Of a stretch of 64,000 bases of DNA, positions 38,501 through 49,240 are shown piece by piece; position 1 is the first letter of the stretch; every line of letters starts with the position of its first letter. The stretch comes from Daphnia pulex (lineage: Eukaryota > Arthropoda > Branchiopoda > Diplostraca > Daphniidae). A program made the position numbers and the translations under genes. A model generated the notes under the pieces. The model was not told the origin of the DNA. It worked only from the letters and a program-made list of their open reading frames with translations, and searched no databases. The stretch spans positions 682,001-746,000 of the forward strand of contig NC_060025.1 of assembly GCF_021134715.1 (NCBI RefSeq), in the 5' to 3' direction.

Positions 38501-39844
38501 TTAACAAATAGAAATTTCGACTCTAGTATTAAAGGCCTTCTCGTAGTAAGTTGGGGAAGCGTTGGTTGTGGTATAATATTCAGATGCCTTAGAAGTGTAG
38601 TAACTCGGGGTAGAGTAGTGCTTCGGAGCTTCGGTGTAGTAGGTCGGAGTAGCGTAAGTAGTTGTGTAGTACTCCGGTGCCTCGGTGGTGGTGGTGTAGT
38701 AGTACTCCGGTGCCTCGGTGGTGGTGGTGTAGTAGTACTCCGGTGCCTCGGTGGTGGTGGTGTAGTAGTACTCCGGTGCCTCGGTGGTGGTGGTGTAGTA
38801 GTACTCCGGTGCCTCGGTGGTGGTGGTGTAGTAGTACTCCGGTGCCTCGGTGGTGGTGGTGTAGTAGTACTCCGGTGCCTCGGTGGTGGTGGTGTAGTAG
38901 TACTCCGGTGCCTCGGTGGTGGTGGTGTAGTAGTACTCCGGTGCCTCGGTGGTGGTGGTGTAGTAGTACTCCGGTGCCTCGGTGGTGGTGTAGTAGTACT
39001 ACGGTGCCTCGGTGGTGGTGTAGTAGTACTACGGTGCCTCGGTGGTGGTGTAGTAGTACTACGGTGCCTCGGTGGTGGTGTAGTAGTACTACGGTGCCTC
39101 GGTGGTGGTGTAGTAGTACTCCGGTGCCTCGGTGGTGGTGTAGCAGTACTCCGCTGCCACGGTGGTGGTGTAGTAGTACTCCGCTGCCTCGGTGGTGGTG
39201 TAGTAGTACTCCGCTGCCTCGGTGGTGGTGTAGTAGTACTCCGCTGCCTCGGTGTACTAAGTTGGGGCAGTGTATGTTGCATTGTAGTACTTGGGCGCTT
39301 CGGTGTAGTATTCGACAGCTTTAGTGGTGTTAATAAACTTGAGCCTCGGTCTAGTACCTGTGAACAGAATAGTACTTATAATCATTAGAGAAAGCTGGAG
39401 CAGCGTAGGTTGTAATGTAATATTCAAACGCTTTGGTGATGTATCTCGGGGCAGAGTAATACTTGGTGGCTTCGATGTAGTAGCTCAGGGCAACGTAAGT
39501 TTTCGTGAAGTACTCTGAAGTCTCGTTGGTGTACTAGTTGGGGGCCTCGGTGTAGTAAATAGGTGTTGCGTAGCCTACGTTAGCATTTTTTTGTTGTGAG
39601 GCGGCGACGTGGTGTAGTCTTCTTTCGGTACTGTTGCTTGGTATCCACCATACCCAGGAGACATCAGTACATTTGTGGTTGACGCAGCCATCAACGATAC
39701 AACACCCGACAGCACCAAAACGCCATAGTTGACTATACAATTAAAAATTTGAAAATCAATTTACTAATTCAACGGGTCTTATAAACAACTAGAAACAAGT
39801 TAGAATTTATTCACGACAGGAATTAAAAACGAAGATTTACCCAT
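38501..39844 (-). pseudogene. Tyr/Thr/EAP-repeat secreted protein, broken copy (right arm)
   Basis: Mirror copy with the same ATGG first exon, the same shift after VNYGVLVLSVL, the same TAG after APN and the same later lesions. The damage therefore predates the arm duplication or was spread by conversion. The array is shorter: nine 33-bp units and nine 30-bp units. Four consecutive 30-bp units (39,001-39,120) carry GAG to TAG, so this copy has more stops than the left one. The end (RVEISIC, TAA at 38,501-38,503) is unchanged. One 30-bp unit at about 39,130-39,159 has additional substitutions. Not expected to make the full repeat protein. Confidence 0.75.
38683..39249 (-). repeat. Coding minisatellite, right arm: 9 x 30 bp then 9 x 33 bp
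   Basis: Read on the minus strand, nine 30-bp units (39,249-38,980) are followed by nine 33-bp units (38,979-38,683). Four of the 30-bp units share the TAG variant. The array is 25 long units shorter than in the other arm, the largest difference between the arms. Confidence 0.93.
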
Positions 39845-39922
39845 GATTGCGAACTGATGTAATACGATGAAGAGTGACCTATAGTGCGCTGCAGTTGTTG
39901 CTGTGTCGGAGATGCTCCCTCA

Positions 39923-39958
39923 ACTGATTTACCTTCGCCTTTTCTCTCTCTTTTTATA
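39923..39958 (-). promoter_or_regulatory. TATA box and initiator of right repeat gene
   Basis: Reverse-strand TATAAAAAG at 39,950-39,958 with the initiator ACTGA (TCAGT on the minus strand) at about 39,923-39,927. Identical to the left-arm promoter, so both broken genes may still be transcribed. Confidence 0.7.
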
Positions 39959-40019
39959 CGACTTTTTCTCACCCTGACCCTCCTTTTAAGCCTTGCGGCT
40001 ATTGTACCAAATTGATGAT

Positions 40020-40384
40020 GAAGTAACACGTCCCGTTCTTACCCAACCTCTACACCACTGCATGACGCGTTTTACATAATGATCTCCGTGACCTTCGATT
40101 ATGAAAGACATGCAAACTGGCCTTTCCTCGCCTTTCCTTCTGCATTTTGACGTTGCTGGGGGATGGGTCTACATCTACGACAACCAATATCAAAATGAAT
40201 ACCAAATGGTTATGACACGTGTCGTTCTCACCCAACCTTCTACACCATTTCATGGCACGTTTTACGTTACGATCTCCGTGACCTTCGAGCGTCAAGGACA
40301 TGCAAACTGGCCTTTCCTTCTGCATTTTGACGTTGCTAGGGGATGGGTCTACAAACAACCAAAATCAAAATGAATACCAAATGA
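40020..40384 (-). repeat. Two-copy 181-bp tandem duplication upstream of the right repeat gene
   Basis: Mirror-image copy of the left-arm duplication, with the same order relative to its gene. Small differences exist between arms, such as one base missing in the CACGTGT...ATAACC junction. Confidence 0.8.
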
Positions 40385-40990
40385 CAAATGGATATGGCTT
40401 AAACTTTAGTATTTACTCACTTTATACCAATTGACATTTGAGTCATTTGACTTGTTTCTTCGGTGAATGAATAAATCTTCCAATTCAAACCGTTTGAAGG
40501 ACAGTCGGCTTTTTTGAAAATATTCCTCTGCAACCTTATCTAAATTGCAAACACATTTTCAACCCATATTCATTTCATGATGTGCACACAGTTGAGCCTT
40601 GTTAGAAACATCTTTTCTTTGTCAATAAGTTCTCATAAGCTGCAAAAATGTTATGTAAAACATGTATAAATGCTATTCCAATTTTTTTTCGGTTTTTTTT
40701 TCTTAATTCAATTTAACAAATGTCCAAATGACAGTATAGTTGCGGGAATATTATTTCCAATAAAACAAACCATGAAGAACCCATGAAGGACCATGAAATT
40801 TAGACTAAAGTACTAAAGGTCATCAATTCAATCTTGGGTAGTCGAATGATGTTCATGTAGGCCGCATCTTCTCGGTCATTACCTAAATGGCTAAATCAAG
40901 AAACAAAATGTAAACGAAATTTAAATTCAGTGGCATGACAAGATGAAGTTACACTGGTAACGCCAATCAGGTTTCCTGAGCAATCCAGAA

Positions 40991-42000
40991 GATATAATGA
41001 GTCAAATTCGATGACAAAACGAATAATCCGCGTTGAACGTGTAGTCATTGCCTTATTTTGGAGTGACAACCAGACATTTGGTCTTATAGGCCATATCTAA
41101 ATAAGAAACCAAGCAAATGTTAAAATTGCTATTAGGATGACAACTTCTCTAAATTGAATGTAAACACAACTTACATTTATGATAGCATATATGATCACAA
41201 TATGAACCTCTTTTTTTTTGTTGTTGTTGAAAAACAGGGAGATTCAAGGGTAACAGTCAATGGGTTAGCAAACAAGGAATTTTGTTGACTGTAGGCCTAT
41301 AGTCCTTTTTCTTGAAATGACATGAGTTCTCGTAAAGTCTATCATGCCAATTTAGAAACCTGTATTTTGGAACCTGTAAATAAAAAAGTCTCCTTGTTTA
41401 TAATTAGTGTCATCAAATGTGCTTCATATCCACAATCTAAAAAAATAATTAGTTATAACAGTTATCAGTATACACTCGAAAATCCAAATTGTTAGATCAA
41501 TATATGTTAAATGTTAAATCGATAACAGATCAATACTTTTAAAACATTTTAGACTGCAACAAAAAAAGTACATGTGAAATTAAAAGTGAACTTGCACATG
41601 AAACCACCAATCAGTCAAGGTTCTCTAAAAGATGGAATGAGAGATTGGTCCATGCTGGGGTTGGTGGTGATCTATTCAAAATTCCAAATCTCATTATTTT
41701 TTTAAATAGCAACACAATTAATTGAAAATTACAATTATGCCAATACTATTGATAGACAGGTAGTATAAGTTCCACTTGATGTTGTGTACTGATAATAGGT
41801 GAATCTGTTGACTTCTGATGTTGATGAAGATTATTTTTTAACATCCACCATTTTTGAAAAAGTTCCTTGATAAGAAAAGTAAACAAATTGTATTGAAATG
41901 AATTAAGTTATCTTCTTGTATTCCAGACTGGAAAGTGAAGAACTGTTGCATTTGGCTTTCAAGAGTTTGGCTTTCAAAAGACCACCTATTAATGATCTTA
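40991..42000. other. AT-rich sequence between palindrome and amylase duplication
   Basis: No coding frame or RNA gene seen. AT-rich, with a short T-run followed by GTTGTTGTTG near 41,211-41,228. Confidence 0.5.
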
Positions 42001-42585
42001 ACGGTCCATCCGTCTTAAATCGTTTCCACTAATTAGTAACTAACTGAAACTGGAAAAACTGTGAAGTTCCTAGCCCGACAGAAAGCAAATGGTGATATGT
42101 AACCAAATTAGGTGGACCATAGCCTACGTAGTACGTACCGATCACATGAGGAAATAATACACGGTTTTCCTCCACTCAAACACAAAGAATGTAATATTAG
42201 CAGACATTATGAGTTCACTAAAAGTCGACAGAATTAGTCGAAATGGCCATCGTCATCTTGAACTGTAGAGGTGCGACGTGTTTTTTTCGTCATGAAATGT
42301 TTGCAGACCTGTCGTGACTTGTTTTGAAATTACGTTTTTGCTTCAATTAATCAGCTGCTGGTGAAGCCACCTGACGAACAAACTCTCAACTCTTTTAGAA
42401 AAGCCACCTTGCGGACAAATTCATCCCTATTAGTGAAGCCACCTGACGGACAAACTCTCAACACTGTTCAACATTATTATTTTAATGAACACAGAAAAGT
42501 TTCACCTTTTCTAAGGTTATCAAGTTAAGGTTAAAATTTAGGGCCTAATATTTAACAATCAGGATTTCTATTTATAAACGAGACC

Positions 42586-42591
42586 TTTATT
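42586..42591 (-). terminator. AATAAA polyadenylation signal, amylase copy 1
   Basis: AATAAA on the minus strand about 125 bases past the stop codon at 42,715. Confidence 0.55.
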
Positions 42592-42714
42592 TTAAACTTT
42601 TGGTTACGCCAATAGATTGGTTTTTCCCTTACGGTAATACAAAACTGAAAAACTCAAAGTATGTAAGCACTTCATTCGCAGTTAAACAAAATTGAACTTC
42701 CATCAATGGATAAT

Positions 42715-45700
42715 CTATGCAGAAAACGGGTTGATCTGGCACGTGCTCATTCCGAAATCAAACACGTTAACGAAACCACAACGGCCTAAATGGTTCTTGG
42801 ATGTGTAAGGGGCACGTCCACCGGCTGATCCTGTGCATGTAGACTGACTGATGTCACTTTCCCATCCAGCTAGAAATATGAAAATAAAATCATTAACACA
42901 AACAAAGATGAAATATAATCGACAATAATTTGGTTTACCTCCGTTGGTAAGGAAAGATTTCACTTCGAACCATCCATTTTCGCTCTGGGAGCAATCCATA
43001 TCGAATTCGACCATCCAGTAATGATCTCCCCAACTACCAATATGTTATACAAGGGGCGAATTATTTACATACGCTAATTCAACCAAAATGATTTCCTACG
43101 CGTTAAGGCTTTGATATCCGGGGCTGGAAGCCGAGTTCGAGGTCCAAGCCAAAGGAGTTCCTTCGGCAGTTTGACCCACATAAGATCCTTGTCCAGGCTC
43201 GGCTCCGTACCAATCAAGTCGACTGTCTCCGGTGCTCCAGCTGTTGTACTTATCGTAATGGGAACTTGCCCCCAATGATTTCATCTGTAAAAAAAAAAAA
43301 AAAAAAAAAAAAATCTTATGGAATTTCTTATCACTCATTCTCAGTGAAACCATTCAGACCTGGAAATCTATGGCGCAAGTGGAAGTGATGTCTTGAGTGC
43401 ATCCAGGGCGAACGGTTGAATCGATTCCACCGCGGATGAACAAATCTTGACCTGGGGCCGTCTGTTTCTTTACGAAGACCACTGTTCGCTGGACACCCGT
43501 CATGGGAGGGGGAGTCGGACCAGTTGTAGTCGGAATGGTTGGTCCTGGGGTGCCTCCACCACCTCCGCAACCACCAGCACAGACGGCCAGAATGGGTTCT
43601 TCGTAGTTGTTAATTGAGATCTGCGCCATGCCATCTGCTCCGACTTGAATGGATGATGCGCAATCGTCGATGATGTTGCAGTAGCTTCCGGCGGGCAAAC
43701 CTTAAGAGACAAATTTGAAAAATTCGTTTACAGTATAAATAAAATATTAAGCTCAAATAAACCAAAATTTACCTGTCTGAAGACTTTCGGACATGGATCC
43801 TTGTTTGGCCATGGCGAAAAATCCTTTATTTCCGCGGGAGAATGCCACCGCATTACCGTTGTTCCAGTAATTCTCCATTGAGGTACCGACTACGGCGTTA
43901 CGGAATTCAACCTATCAATCAAATTGATTAAAGTAATCAAAGAAAAGTAAACAACACACAATTAATTTACCATTTTCTTCATGACGTTCCAGCGATGCTC
44001 GCAAACCCATCCGCCACCGCAACTGCCATCATCGTTAATGATGACATCAGCCGTGCTGAATGGATATAATATCAAATATGTTAATAAATGACTAACAATT
44101 AATTGTGCGGAATACTTAATATACCTGTAGCCTCCGTTACTGGGTGGCCCTTGGTCAGTGTTGGTGAAGTAATAGCTGCTCATTATCCGCGTGAAACCGT
44201 AATCCTGGGCCAGGGTGTAGGCAACGGCCTGTTTGTAATCGCGTGGGCTTTCGTGCGTGATGACATTTCCTGTCGAGTGTCAATTAGACGTTACTTGCCT
44301 TTGTAAGACATGAACAGAGTCTTCTGGACCACTTACCGCCTCCTCCATGACCGCGCTGGTTGTCGTGATTGTCGGTGAAGATGAAAGCCCTATCAGAGCG
44401 GGCCATACCCCATCCGTAATCGATCAAATTGCTCAGTTGTCCGTAGTCCTTGATACCCCAAGCGATTTTAGAGCAGTAACGGAATTCAGTCACGTATCCT
44501 ATTTGATAATAATACAGAGCACAGGGTTAATTACATTCAAGGGGAAATGCCGCTAATGTTATCATTTAGTAGCTAACCTGTGTTGTAGTATTCGTCGACT
44601 TTGATGGCTATGTTGATTTAATGAATCGAAATAAATTAAGAGTTAATGAAGAGTCGAGCGTTTGTAAAATAGAAATCCTTTATAGTCACCCGTCGTTTTG
44701 ATCAATCACTTCCTGGAACACGTAGAATTTGGAGCCTGCCGGGAATCCCTGGTCTGTTGGCAAGTCGGTCAATCTAGAAAGAGTAGCCGAAATATCCTTT
44801 CAAGCAAAGAAAAGATTAACATATTTTAAATCATTGAAGAACTTTAGACCAAATTATGTAATCTATACCTCAGGCCACATGTGTTTGGCTGCGTCAATTC
44901 GAATTCCAGCCACTCCGATCTGGATGAGTTGATTGAAATAACCGGCGACCTTCTCACGGACGTAGTCCAATTTCCCATACAAATCAGTCAGGCCGACCAG
45001 ATAACAATTTCTCACGTTGGATGGGTTGCTGTAATCGTTGACATTGCCTTAAAAATCATCAAATCATTAGAGTGAATCTTACGGAATTTTAAATGATTTA
45101 AGAAATATTTACCGTCGCCGGAAGGGCACTGATCACGGGGCGTAAAATGTTCAGCACTGTAAGGAACCCCTGGAAAATCACGAGCATCACCGTTAGCGTT
45201 ATAAGATGACCCACCGTCCGCAATTCCGGATCGACCCGTTCCGGTCATGTGATTAACAACAGCATCGACGTAAATCCTTCAAAGAAATATTTTGATAAAA
45301 TTTACGTTTTCGACGGTAATTTTTTTTTTAAATTCTTTCCGTAGTAGAAAATTAAAACTGACCTGACGCCGACGCTATTACAACGGTGAACCATGTCAAT
45401 AAACTCGGCTTCGCTACCCGATCGGGAATACAATTTGTAGCTAACCGGCTGGTAGCGTTGCCACCAAGGGTAGTTGTTCTCTGGTAAAATGACGTGTTCC
45501 ATAGGTGGTGATACCTATACAAAATTTAGGTTAAATGCTATATCAAAAAAGGGTCTCCAATGTAAGAAATGTTGTGGGGTTGTCATCTCACCTGGACACT
45601 GAAAAAATAAAAAAGGAAAAAAATTCTGAATAGAATAAACTGTACTTTATAAATTTTTTGACTCTTATCAAACTTACCCGCAAAATCCAGCTCCTGCTAA

Positions 45701-45838
45701 GTAACGTTCGCATTCAGCGGCAATGTCTGTCCATTTCCATTCGAAAAGATGGACCATGACCTGCTTGCCATTGCAATTGGGATCGAAAAAAGCCGAGCAG
45801 TAGCCTGCCAGCCCGAGAAATAGCAACCAACGCATCAT
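42715..45838 (-). CDS. Alpha-amylase copy 1, long form (GH13, with C-terminal domain)
   Basis: Secreted endo-acting alpha-1,4-glucan hydrolase (EC 3.2.1.1). Exons: 45678-45838, 45592-45598, 45363-45514, 45113-45276, 44869-45047, 44690-44796, 44578-44609, 44337-44498, 44125-44269, 43971-44055, 43773-43911, 43360-43700, 43100-43284, 42939-43033, 42715-42869; 702 codons. Signal peptide [16 protein letters not shown]. Catalytic residues in order: Asp213 ([11 protein letters not shown]), Glu250 (FQEVID), Asp313 ([10 protein letters not shown]). Chloride ligands of animal amylases are Arg211, Asn311 and Arg349 (YGFTRIMSS). The GH13 part ends near 486; a Gly/Pro/Thr linker (487-513) leads to a C-terminal domain (514-702, start [21 protein letters not shown]) found in ancestral-type animal amylases. 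Exon 2 is only 7 nt. Serious oddity: intron 6 ends CAT where copy 2 has CAG. Using the AG two bases later shifts the frame to a TGA early in exon 8, so this copy may be non-functional unless the base is an error. Confidence 0.9.
43289..43313 (-). repeat. 25-nt T tract (minus strand) next to exon 13 acceptor
   Basis: On the minus strand a run of 25 T is followed by ACAG and exon 13 of amylase copy 1, so it acts as the polypyrimidine tract of a 75-nt intron. It is a likely length-polymorphic site. Confidence 0.8.
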
Positions 45839-45987
45839 TTTTCAACTAAAAAAATACAACTATTGGTAGGCAATCAAATTTGCGAAAGTAATGGATAGAT
45901 TTATTCACACTAGAATCGGATCGAGCCCTGACATGCGACGTCACTGGCTGATCGGCGAGTTGTTTCTTTTGCTAACAACATTTCTCG

Positions 45988-46110
45988 TACCCTTATTTAT
46001 TGAAATTGAAAATTCCCCACCCCTCTCTGACTTTCTGCTATCTGGTAACCAAACTTGTCGCAAGTTTCTTTGTGTCTACAATTGTTTCATCACGTGACCT
46101 TATCGGACAG
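45988..46110 (-). promoter_or_regulatory. Conserved upstream block of amylase copy 1
   Basis: CACGTGA next to a GATA word (CGATAAGGTCACGTGA on the minus strand, about 46,091-46,106), an AGATAGCAG word near 46,028 and a TATA-like ATAAATAAG near 45,992-46,000 are preserved at matching places upstream of copy 2 (about 53,056-53,071 for the CACGTG/GATA pair). Conservation may only reflect recent duplication. GATA factors commonly act in arthropod gut genes, but any such role here is inference. Confidence 0.3.
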
Positions 46111-46559
46111 TCTAAGTCCTTGGGTGTGGTGCGGTCCAAAATGTTAAAGTACGTAGTCTAGAAATTCAGATTGCCACAGCTGAGGTGTAGGCGCGTCCGC
46201 TTGACACGTAGGCGAAATATCGACACCAATAACTTATGTACAGCGACTATCCAAAAAACATTTTGACGAATGGTTATATAACGTGATACCTGATCATGTA
46301 TTTAAAATCTGTTCTACTTATTTCAAAAAATATTCAATTTAAGTTGGGGTGTTACATAAGCGAGGAAAATGTTGTTTGCACTCACACATACAATTATTTG
46401 TTTTTCTTTGTCAAATTGTTTCCTGATAAGGAATGATGAGTCTATAATCCACATGTCTGCTGACTGGTGGCTTATCTACGTTTCATACATAATTGCGCAA
46501 CGTTTGCTGTATACACTTTTATCACGACTGCAATTTGACAGCTACTTTAATAAAAATGT

Positions 46560-47091
46560 CTAATGTCACTTAGATTTATTCGATTATTTAAATAGGAGTG
46601 ACGACGCAAATTTAAAATCTTCTTGACGTGAACCTAGAAACCTGGAACGCTTACCTTGAAAGTGGATCAAAAGACATTTCCGGCGTTACTCTGATTTATC
46701 CACATGTTCTAATTGCGTGATGTCAGCGCAGCAACAAATCTGGTAGAAATTGGCGATTTTATACCGTAGTCGTTGCCGCCCATCCTAGTTCCGTTCCGAC
46801 TTTGGCCTTAACGATCCGTTTCACACGCAGATCTGCGATCCTTTCTAGCGGTGTGATCCATACATCCGCGTAATATCCTGATATAAAAGTGTTTGAAAAC
46901 CAGATTTAAAAAAAAAATCGTTATTTTCCCAACTTTAGCGTCAGATGGCATTGTTACCTTGTCCAACGGATAAATGGTGTGTGAATGCTAGATCCTGTGT
47001 TGGCCTTTGGGTGGATGGACGAGCGCTATAACTTGACGGGATTGCGCCTGAGGCCTGACGTTGTCCAGGCCTGGACGATGATAGCCTCATC
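46560..47091. other. Spacer between amylase unit A and dynein fragment
   Basis: No complete gene. On the minus strand, after CAG near 46,880, an open stretch reads GYYADVWITPLERIADLRV and continues to about 46,760 before a stop. It looks coding-like but I cannot assign it; it could belong to the neighbouring gene fragment. Confidence 0.35.
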
Positions 47092-47470
47092 TCAATTTGC
47101 GTCGGCGTCGTTGACCCTAGGATTGACAGGGACATTTCTATACTTGACAATTTTGACACGGTTCTCGCAGTCCTTACCTGGACTTATTTTCTGTGATGTA
47201 TTACCTTCGACATCTTCAACTCGCTTAACGTAAGTATTGTTTCAGGCAAGTTGCTGCCCCGTAACTTGATGAGCCCAAACAATAGAACCGGAAGTCGTTT
47301 GAAGATCCCGTATTCGACTCATCCGGCATACTTTACTGGCCAGACAGTCCTCCTGTTACGATATAATATTTATTTTTAAAATCCTTAGCAAAATCTAAAA
47401 TTTCTCATACCTTGAATTTTCGTGCAAAGTATCCTTGTCGTCCTTGACATGATGACTTTGACTGGTATTC
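47092..47470 (-). pseudogene. Cytoplasmic dynein heavy chain fragment (DHC_N1 region)
   Basis: Dynein heavy chains are very large microtubule motor ATPases of more than 4,000 residues; only a sliver is present. Exon B (about 47,092-47,352, after acceptor AACAG) reads SKVCRMSRIRDLQTTSGSIV, then WAHQVTGQQLA, an in-frame TGA (47,242-47,244), then NNTYVKRVEDV and GKDCENRVKIVK. From memory, the family's N-terminal dimerisation region has the pattern VRDLPPVSGSIIWARQ, then KRVEDVLGKGWENHVEG, in the same order. An upstream exon ends FARKFK at 47,411 with a GTATGAG donor, so the piece keeps an intron and is not a retrocopy. The TGA, inserted residues and lost conserved positions show decay. A further open stretch (GNLAFAYMFQDLTEVGEKI, about 47,598-47,660) with a donor may be another exon; unassigned. 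Confidence 0.6.
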
Positions 47471-47689
47471 ACGAACGGCACCACGAATGAAGGTGGGGGG
47501 GGGGGCGAAGATAAGGTGTTTTTTTTTGTTTGTTTGGTATTCCATCCGGTTTGCAACGAAGTCAGTAGATGAATGAAAATGATTTCAAAATCACCTATTT
47601 TCTCTCCGACCTCCGTTAAATCCTGGAACATGTAGGCAAAAGCTAGGTTGCCTGACGATGATTCTGCAGTGTTCGAAGCCAACGTTCAA

Positions 47690-48580
47690 CAGTATTTTGT
47701 GTCATGTATGAAACTGTGATCAGTGTTGGTAAACATCATACATATCCTGTAGATTGGAATACCTATTATATAAGCAAATCATTATGTCTAACTTCTTTAA
47801 TTTAAGCAAGGACTTTCTTTATAATCAAGTAGGCCTAATCACGACGATTAACTGTAACGAGTGGCGTTAACGGGGTCAAGAACAGCCACTCTCCACTATC
47901 ACAGATTTGGCAATTAAGAAAGCCAAATTAACAAAGAAAACTTATTTGCAATGTTGGCATTTGGGATTTTCACTCCTGGAACCTGGAAGATGACCATGCA
48001 GATTTAACACAAAGTAGGCAAAACTAGTAAATGGGAATGAAAAAACCAGTTAAATCAATGTAAGTTTTTAGTTTTCCTATGATTTTATTTTAATATGAAA
48101 ATTCATAAAAATGTAATGAAAATGAATGAGAATGTAAAATTCGTTGGAAATACTTTTCATCTTTTTTAACTGTAGGCTAATACACATCTAATTCAGTTAA
48201 TATTGCTGGAATAATAAGACACCATTTTCGATCAAAAGGACCACAGTAGTAAGATATTCAACAAACTTTTGAACATTCTGTTTTCTAATCAATATGACCT
48301 GTACTACAAAGGATACATGCCAGACTAACTGGAATTTCAAGTAAAAAAAATTGGCATGGGGATGACTGCACCACTGAAAGGTGATTCACCAAAACTGTGG
48401 GATGCAACATATACCCTTGATATGATAACTGTAAATCATATTATAAACTTATATGTAAACACAAGAGCACACACTTAGAATATATCTTGAGAAATTTCAA
48501 CTGATACTCAACTCAACCCAAACAACTGACCCGGTACTATCTCATATTGATTAATGATATGTTTTATGTGGTTTCCACTA
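47690..48580. other. Non-coding spacer
   Basis: AT-rich sequence without recognised exons or RNA genes, between the dynein fragment and amylase unit B. Confidence 0.5.
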
Positions 48581-49240
48581 ATTTGTAACCATCTTATAAG
48601 TAGCAACACTTGAAATTGTGAAAAGAACTGTGAATGTCTTATGCCTACAGAAGTCAGAAAGCATGTTTATGTAATTTATAATCACATCGAATGATCATAC
48701 ATACCGATAACATGACTGTTTGAGGGAAAAAAATACGGCTTTTCATTCAATTTAGAAAAAAAATCGATTATCAGATATTGTCACTTTAAGAGAATAACTT
48801 GTTAACTTAATAAAGTTGCAACTTGACTTGGACATCGACATATTGGACATATAGGTACAAAGTCGAAGTGGCCATCGCCATGTTGAACCACTGACAAAAA
48901 TCAAAACTGAATGGCTGCTTTCGATTCAGCTGACAGCTATAGACGAAGCCACCTAACGGACAAAGACAAAACTATCAACACCTTGGCGAAGCCACCTGAT
49001 GTACAAAATCTCAACACTGTTCAAAATTGAACGATTGTGCAAAATTGTCAGCTACCTGCGCTGCGTTAGCAAGGTAGAAGGGCTGTTCGTAAAAAAAAAA
49101 ATAGAAAGGGATGTATCTCATGCTGCAACAAAGGTTCACTCTGCTTTTCTTTGAGAAAAACTTAAGCTTCTTTTTTTAATGCGAGGCAACTTCCGACAAG
49201 ATTTGATTTAGCAAGGTAGTGAAATTTAGAAAGTGAGTGT

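Larger units (their letters stand above)
35968..40990 (-). repeat. Right arm of giant inverted repeat
   Basis: Reverse-complement partner of the left arm, about 5.0 kb. It is shorter mainly because its repeat-protein array has 9 rather than 34 units of 33 bp, partly offset by five more 30-bp units. It also has about 129 bp (40,602-40,730) that the left arm lacks, between GAGCCTTG and CAGTATAGTTG. Homology stops abruptly after CAATCCAGAA at 40,990. Confidence 0.93.
42000..46560 (-). repeat. Segmental duplication unit A (amylase copy 1)
   Basis: This block matches 48,580-53,545 in the same orientation. The match covers the 3' flank (GAAGCCACCTGACG-type boxes near 42,365 and 48,950), all shared exons and introns, and about 700 bp of 5' flank (GATGAGTCTATAATCCAC at 46,435 and 53,441). 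The start codons are 6,956 bp apart. Confidence 0.85.

Noticed and set aside
46140..46270. 5' UTR intron for amylase suggested by TTTTTTTAG just before the copy 1 ATG
   Set aside because: The AG is not kept in copy 2 and no matching donor stands out, so it is probably a chance T-rich leader.
47229..47246. Tiny intron-like GTAAGT...TTTCAG on the plus strand
   Set aside because: Only about 16 nt long, too short to be an intron, and antisense to the dynein-like exon. Coincidence.
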